Of a stretch of DNA of 36,380 nt, positions 32,291 to 36,380 are shown in pieces. Source of the DNA: Nitrospirota bacterium (GTDB lineage: Bacteria; Nitrospirota; Nitrospiria; 2-01-FULL-66-17); contig JBFLXB010000002.1 of the NCBI GenBank assembly GCA_040757335.1, forward strand, positions 1 through 36,380. Reading direction: 5' to 3'. Every line of letters begins with the position of its first letter. Within the stretch, counting starts at the first letter, position 1. The position numbers and the translations under genes were made by a program. The notes under the pieces were generated by a model. It was not told the DNA's origin, made no database searches, and saw nothing but the letters and a program-made list of their open reading frames with translations.

Positions 32291-33670
32291 ATGCGCCGGC
32301 TGGTGGTGATTGCCGCAGCGTGCGGGGTGATGATTCAGGCAGCCCCTTCCCGCGCCGACCAGGCGGGGAAGGGGCTGTTCGTTACCCAGGTCGCGCTGCA
32401 TCCCGACAAACCCGAGCGGGTGTTCGCGTTGACCACCTATTCGATCGGGCTCCTCAGGAGTGCGAATCGCGGCGAAACCTGGTCGCTCGCCAACAGCGGC
32501 ATCCGCAGTTTCTCGCTGTACCGCCTCATCATCGATCCGTCCGATCCGGAGTCGGTGTACGTGGGCGCGGGCGGCGGCGGCCTGTACGTGAGCCGGGACG
32601 GCGGCAACACGTTTGAGGAGCGAAACGACGGCCTGGGAAACACCGATATCGGGTTCCTGACGCTCCATCCCACCCGGCCCCAAGAGGTCTACGTCGTCAC
32701 CTCGACCGGCGTGTACCGCAGCCTCGACCAAGGGATGACCTGGTCGGCCTGGAACCAAGGCGATCGCTTCACCGAGAGCCAGCAGTTTCAAGATCTGCTC
32801 ATCGATACCACCACCAACCCCGAAACGGTCTTGCTGGCCTCCAAACGGGGTCTGTTCATGCGTCGGGAAGGCGATGCCGCGTGGCGGAGCGCATCACCGG
32901 ACCTGGAGGGCCGCAAGATCAGTGCATTGTCCGTGCATCCCAAGGGCGGTCGCATCCTTGCGGCGGTGCTGCGGGACAGCACAACATTGGCGGGCGGAGG
33001 GTTGTACGAGAGCCAGGACGCCGGCGCTACTTGGAAACGGTTCGGAGCAGGGCTCGATGCGGATTGGGTGCGGGTCATCCGGTTCGAGCCGAGCCGGCAT
33101 CAGATCATGTACGTGGCCACCTCGACGCGGGGCGTGCTCAAGAGTTCGGACGGGGGCCGCACGTGGTCGCCGAGCAATGCGGGCCTGGGTGGAACGGACG
33201 TGCGCGCGCTCATCGTGGACCCCACCAACCCGAACCGGTTGTACGCCGGCACCCACGGGGCCGGGGTCTACACCTCTTCCGACGGCGGCGGCCATTGGAG
33301 GGCGCTCGACCGCGTCCCGCGAACCTCGGCCGACGACATCATCGCCGCGCTGAAACGTCCCGATCCCTCGCGACGGGTTCCAGATATCGAGCCGCCGGCG
33401 GCGTTCGAGAAGTGCAATCGCTGCCACGGGTGGACGGACCCGGCCCTGAATCAAACCGCCCACAGCCTGTGGCTGATGCCCGCCAACCGTCGCGATTGGA
33501 CCACGACTGTCCGCAGAATGAGCAAACCCGCCGGGCTCAATGAGGATGAAGTGCGGTCGGTGGCAGAGTTCCTGACCCGGTATTCGACCGCGCTGCACAA
33601 CCTCGCGCCTGGGGCGGTCCCAGGGCAATCCCGAGGCGATCCCAATGACTCCACTGGCTCCACGCCTTGA
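32291..33670 (+). CDS. Secreted beta-propeller (BNR/Ycf48-like) protein with C-terminal heme c
   Basis: 459 residues from the ATG at 32291 (GGAAG upstream), 22 bp after the TIG-repeat gene. Signal peptide LVVIAAACGVMIQAAPSRA. Six or seven propeller blades carry the sialidase/sortilin Asp-box signature, for example SANRGETWS, SRDGGNTFE, SLDQGMTWS, SQDAGATWK and SSDGGRTWS. After residue ~360 there is a cytochrome c domain with CNRCH (375-379), WLMPANRRDWTTTVRRMSKP and a helical tail VRSVAEFLTRY. A propeller joined to a heme domain suggests a surface redox protein or an enzyme with a heme exit. The partner is probably the upstream heme/TIG protein. Confidence 0.85.
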   Translation: MRRLVVIAAACGVMIQAAPSRADQAGKGLFVTQVALHPDKPERVFALTTYSIGLLRSANRGETWSLANSGIRSFSLYRLIIDPSDPESVYVGAGGGGLYVSRDGGNTFEERNDGLGNTDIGFLTLHPTRPQEVYVVTSTGVYRSLDQGMTWSAWNQGDRFTESQQFQDLLIDTTTNPETVLLASKRGLFMRREGDAAWRSASPDLEGRKISALSVHPKGGRILAAVLRDSTTLAGGGLYESQDAGATWKRFGAGLDADWVRVIRFEPSRHQIMYVATSTRGVLKSSDGGRTWSPSNAGLGGTDVRALIVDPTNPNRLYAGTHGAGVYTSSDGGGHWRALDRVPRTSADDIIAALKRPDPSRRVPDIEPPAAFEKCNRCHGWTDPALNQTAHSLWLMPANRRDWTTTVRRMSKPAGLNEDEVRSVAEFLTRYSTALHNLAPGAVPGQSRGDPNDSTGSTP

Positions 33671-33695
33671 CTTCCGTCCGGCGCTCTCCTAAGAT
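33667..33695 (+). promoter_or_regulatory. Promoter for tRNA-Gly and downstream genes
   Basis: TTGACT (33667-33672) and TAAGAT (33690-33695) are spaced 17 bp apart. The -35 box overlaps the stop codon of the propeller gene. The start site would be about seven bases before the tRNA. Confidence 0.6.
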
Positions 33696-33708
33696 GCACT
33701 GCGTTTTC

Positions 33709-33781
33709 GCGGGCGTAGCTCAGCTGGTAGAGTCCCAGCTTCCCAAGCTGGTTGTCGCGGGTTCAAATCCCGTCGCCCGCT
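33709..33781 (+). tRNA. tRNA-Gly (anticodon CCC)
   Basis: A 73-nt cloverleaf. The acceptor GCGGGCG (33709-33715) pairs with CGCCCGC (33774-33780), and the discriminator is T at 33781. The anticodon stem is CCAGC/GCTGG with loop TTCCCAA, so the anticodon is CCC (Gly). The T arm has GGTTCAAATCC. The 3' CCA is not encoded and must be added after transcription. The histidine phosphatase gene follows after 32 bp and probably shares the transcript. Confidence 0.96.
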
Positions 33782-33813
33782 CTTTGTTTGGCCACCGGTA
33801 AGGTCTCGACACG

Positions 33814-34464
33814 TTGGATCCGGCTCCTCAGCCCCTGACCGCCCGTTTCACCACCCTGCCTACCCGCCTGTACCTGATTCGGCACGGGGAGGTGGTGAGG
33901 GACAAACCCAATACGTACAACGGTCACCGGGACGTTGAACTGACTCCCAACGGGATCGACCAATTGGAGCGGGTGGCGGACCGCCTTGCGTCGACGCGGA
34001 TCCGAGCCGTGTACTCGAGCACGCTGCGGCGCAGCCGCCAAGGCGCCGAGCAGATCGCCAAACGCCACGGGTTGCCGGTGGTCTCGTACCCGGAGCTTCG
34101 CGAAAAACACTTCGGGGACTGGGAAGGACTGACCTACGCGGAGGTCGCGGAACGCTTTCCGGAGGCGTGGGCGAATTGGTTGATCGATCCGCCCAGCGTG
34201 AGACCCAGAGGCGGGGAGACGTACGCGGAAATGCGGGATCGGGTGCTGAAGTCGCTGGCGGGGATTCTCGCCAACCATCCCGAAGAGGCATTGGCATTGG
34301 TCGCCCACGGGGGCGTCAATCGTGCCATTCTGTGCCACGCCTTGGGGCTCGATCTCAAGTACGTGTTCCGGATCGAACAGGGCTACGGCGCATTGAACAT
34401 CATCGACTTTTATCCCGACGGGATGGCCGTGGTGAAGGTGATGAATGCCGAGCCGGAACCCTGA
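33814..34464 (+). CDS. Histidine phosphatase family protein (phosphoglycerate mutase-like)
   Basis: 216 residues, starting with TTG at 33814 with AAGG upstream. The catalytic phospho-His is in LIRHGEVV (R23, H24, G25). Also present are YSSTLRRSRQGAEQIA, the acidic GDWEGLTYAEV and the second His in VAHGGVNRAI. This is the branch-1 superfamily that includes cobalamin-pathway CobC and cofactor-dependent phosphoglycerate mutases. The RHGE box and the FGDWEG motif resemble CobC or broad-specificity phosphatases more than glycolytic mutases. It is followed 23 bp later by fructose-bisphosphatase, so a role in sugar phosphate metabolism is possible. Confidence 0.85.
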   Translation: MDPAPQPLTARFTTLPTRLYLIRHGEVVRDKPNTYNGHRDVELTPNGIDQLERVADRLASTRIRAVYSSTLRRSRQGAEQIAKRHGLPVVSYPELREKHFGDWEGLTYAEVAERFPEAWANWLIDPPSVRPRGGETYAEMRDRVLKSLAGILANHPEEALALVAHGGVNRAILCHALGLDLKYVFRIEQGYGALNIIDFYPDGMAVVKVMNAEPEP

Positions 34465-34487
34465 GCGGCCCGCCCCGTGGAGCGACG

Positions 34488-35498
34488 ATGCGACTGACCA
34501 CCATTGAGCAGCACATCTTGGCCCAGCAGAGGCAGTTCCCCGGGGTGTCCGGTGAATTCTCCGGCCTGCTGTATGACGTGGCGCTGGCGGCCAAGCTGGT
34601 GTCGAAAGAGGTCAATCGCGCGGGGCTGGGCGATCTGCTCGGCTCGCTGGGGGAGGTGAATATCCAGGGCGAAATCGTACAGCGGATGGACAAGTTCGCC
34701 AACGAGTTGTTCATCCGCATCTTGAGCAGCGGGGGCAAGGTGTGCGCGATCGCCACCGAGGAAAACGAGCAGATCGTGGAGATCCGCGACGGAGGATTCG
34801 GAGGCAAATACGCCATCAACATGGATCCGCTCGACGGGTCGTCCAACATCGACGTCAACGTGAGCGTGGGAACGATTTTTTCGTTGCACCGCAAGCGCAG
34901 CGCCGGGCGCCGTGGGGCGGAGGAAGATTGCCTGCAGCCGGGGGCTCGACAGGTGGGCGCGGGCTACGTGATTTACGGATCGTCCACCATGTTGGTGTAT
35001 ACCACGGGGCTCGGCGTCCACGGGTTCACCCTGGACCCGACCGTGGGCGAATTCATCCTGTCGCATCCCGATATCAAAATGCCCTCGCGGTGCACGATCT
35101 ACAGCGTCAACGAGGGCAACGCGGCCTACTGGGACGCGGGAACCCGCGCGTACGTCGAGTCGATCAAGGCCGTGGATCGCGCCACGGGCCGTCCCTACAG
35201 CCTGCGCTACATCGGGTCGCTGGTGTCCGATTTCCACCGCAACCTGCTCAAGGGGGGCATCTTCCTGTACCCGGCGGATCACAGAGACCCCAAGAGACCC
35301 AGCGGGAAACTACGCCTGCTGTTTGAAGCCGCGCCCATGGCCTTCATCGCGGAGCAGGCCGGAGGGGCGGCCACGACCGGGACGGAGCGAATCATGGACA
35401 TCGAGCCGACCCACCTGCACCAGCGCGTTCCGCTGATCGTCGGCCCGAAAGAGGAAGTGGCCCGGTACGAAGAGATGGTGAAACAAGCGAACCGGTGA
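34488..35498 (+). CDS. fbp: Fructose-1,6-bisphosphatase, class I
   Basis: 336 residues from the ATG at 34488, with GGAG 7 bp upstream; the frame is open further upstream, but that part overlaps the phosphatase gene. Class I signatures are clear: VCAIATEENE, the metal/phosphate loop NMDPLDGSSNIDVNVSVG, YGSSTMLVYTTG, YSVNEGN, RYIGSLVSDFHRNLLKGGIF and KLRLLFEAAPMAFIAEQAGG. It hydrolyses fructose-1,6-bisphosphate to fructose-6-phosphate in gluconeogenesis. Together with a 2-oxoacid:ferredoxin oxidoreductase in the same window it fits an autotroph building sugars from acetyl-CoA or pyruvate, though fbp alone is not diagnostic of autotrophy. Confidence 0.95.
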   Translation: MRLTTIEQHILAQQRQFPGVSGEFSGLLYDVALAAKLVSKEVNRAGLGDLLGSLGEVNIQGEIVQRMDKFANELFIRILSSGGKVCAIATEENEQIVEIRDGGFGGKYAINMDPLDGSSNIDVNVSVGTIFSLHRKRSAGRRGAEEDCLQPGARQVGAGYVIYGSSTMLVYTTGLGVHGFTLDPTVGEFILSHPDIKMPSRCTIYSVNEGNAAYWDAGTRAYVESIKAVDRATGRPYSLRYIGSLVSDFHRNLLKGGIFLYPADHRDPKRPSGKLRLLFEAAPMAFIAEQAGGAATTGTERIMDIEPTHLHQRVPLIVGPKEEVARYEEMVKQANR

Positions 35499-35501
35499 GG
35501 G

Positions 35502-36380
35502 GTGAGTCTTTTGCCCTCTCGCCCCCTCGCCCCCTCGCCCGCTCTCCCCGTCGCTCTATACATGCTCCTCCTCGTTGCCTGCACGCACCAAGGGGGCGCT
35601 CCGTTTTCTTCACGGTCCTCGCCGACCGACGTGGTGCTGAAGGACGCGGGCGAGTCGGTGTTCCGATACGAAACCTTCGGGAACGAGCGGTTCTTTTCCG
35701 ACATCCTGGGTCTGGACGAGGGGTTTGCGCGTCGGGGCATCACGCCCAATGACCTGCTGGCGGCCGGCGTGCAGTTGGACGCGGACAAACTACCGTCCGA
35801 GTTCCTCCTGGTGGACGTGGGCAGCGGCGTCTACGGGAACGCCGCGGCAACCATGCGGTTGATCGGGGCCAACGCGGTCATCGGGCTCGTGGCGCGAAAC
35901 GGGCGCGTCGGGGTCACCTGCGCGTGGTGCCATTCCCGCAGCGATGGGCGGATTGCCCCCGGGGTGGGCCGTCGCACCGACGGCGTGCCGAACGCCCGGC
36001 TCGCCTCCGGCGAGGTGCTCGCCTGGGGAGAACGCTCGCGCGCGTATTTGCCGTTCGTCAACGTGTCGCGGACCGGAAGCGGAGTGGCCGTTGATCTCGG
36101 TGCGGTGGACGACGCCGAGGTATTTGAAGGCGCGGCGGACGCGGCCCTCCGGTCTTGGCCGCGGGGTCAGGCCGATATCCTTCCGGACGGCGTGGGCAAT
36201 CCGACGGACATCCCGTCACTGTTCCTGGTGGGCCCCCACGGTCCGTACTTGTGGGACGGGTCGTTCTCCGGGGCGGAAGACGCGAATCAGTATTTTGCCA
36301 CCGTGGTGCTGGATCCCACGGTGCTGGCGACTCCTCCCGGGAAAGCCTTCCTGGCCGACGGCCCGTTCTGGCCCGTCGGC
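35502..36380 (+). CDS. Heme c-containing lipoprotein, 3' truncated by the window end
   Basis: The frame is open from the GTG at 35502, just after the fbp stop, to the last base. Starting there gives a lipoprotein signal with a basic residue (SLLPSRPLAP) and lipobox LLLVAC; the internal ATG at 35562 would leave only six residues before the lipobox Cys and is less likely. The visible 293 residues contain one heme motif CAWCH (140-144) in VTCAWCHSRSDGRIAPGVG. Later segments PTDIPSLFLVGPHGPYLWDG and FATVVLDPTVL resemble di-heme cytochrome c peroxidase/MauG-type or large cytochrome c proteins in which a second heme follows. Because the gene is cut, the class and number of hemes remain open. Confidence 0.72.
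   Translation, partial: MSLLPSRPLAPSPALPVALYMLLLVACTHQGGAPFSSRSSPTDVVLKDAGESVFRYETFGNERFFSDILGLDEGFARRGITPNDLLAAGVQLDADKLPSEFLLVDVGSGVYGNAAATMRLIGANAVIGLVARNGRVGVTCAWCHSRSDGRIAPGVGRRTDGVPNARLASGEVLAWGERSRAYLPFVNVSRTGSGVAVDLGAVDDAEVFEGAADAALRSWPRGQADILPDGVGNPTDIPSLFLVGPHGPYLWDGSFSGAEDANQYFATVVLDPTVLATPPGKAFLADGPFWPVG

Noticed and set aside
30481-32292. 603-residue open frame opposite the TIG repeats
   Set aside because: It mirrors the repeat array, with Arg-rich periodic sequence and no recognisable domain; the plus strand encodes clear TIG domains.

Overview
The window is GC-rich, about 64% by eye, and gene-dense. It looks like a chromosomal segment of a chemolithotrophic or cytochrome-rich anaerobic or microaerophilic bacterium. 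The gene set is a multi-subunit 2-oxoacid:ferredoxin oxidoreductase, a hydrogenase-4/complex I-like membrane complex without a NiFe site, several secreted monoheme cytochromes and class I fructose-bisphosphatase. This fits a Nitrospirota-like organism that could use a reductive TCA cycle. The lineage is inferred from gene content only; there is no rRNA or other marker gene in the window.

Layout. 1-700: the C-terminal end of a large Gly-rich surface protein. 868-1598: an AbrB/PIN toxin-antitoxin pair. 1767-3872: an iron-type alcohol dehydrogenase homologue that has lost three of four metal ligands and is open in frame with an upstream membrane/helical domain. 3880-13017 (minus strand): a seven-gene Ehr-like operon in the order HyfB, C, E, F, F', G, I. 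All four NiFe-binding cysteines are missing from the large subunit and no ferredoxin-type subunit is encoded. 13165-17405 (minus): a five-gene oxidoreductase (OFOR) operon with a fused gamma-alpha subunit, a beta subunit, two paralogous accessory subunits and a small TPR protein. 17768-20493 (plus): a divergent NtrB/NtrC-type two-component system.

The divergent spacer at 17406-17767 holds a well-matched sigma-54 promoter facing the OFOR operon and an extended -10 promoter facing the kinase gene. The simplest reading is one regulated bioenergetic island. In it a sigma-54 activator switches on an OFOR, and possibly the Ehr complex behind it. The two enzymes would exchange electrons through soluble ferredoxin: either 2-oxoacid oxidation drives ion pumping, or the ion gradient drives ferredoxin reduction for CO2 fixation.

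The right half holds a CDF metal exporter (20562-21545, minus), a Tat-exported metallophosphoesterase with a monoheme cytochrome and a secreted unknown protein (21762-24091), the periplasmic methionine sulfoxide reductase MsrPQ (24236-25883, minus) and an exported M1-type metallopeptidase (26024-28234). Next comes a pair of secreted heme proteins, a 1245-residue heme/FG-GAP/TIG-repeat protein and a heme-tailed beta-propeller (28531-33670). They are followed by tRNA-Gly(CCC), a histidine phosphatase, fructose-bisphosphatase and the start of a heme-bearing lipoprotein that runs off the end. Four CxxCH proteins in about 14 kb suggest a cell-surface electron-transfer theme.

Three copies of a roughly 120-nt hairpin repeat (10823-10949, 17426-17545, 23346-23466) lie inside or at the head of transcription units. 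Their terminal arms differ between copies but stay self-complementary.
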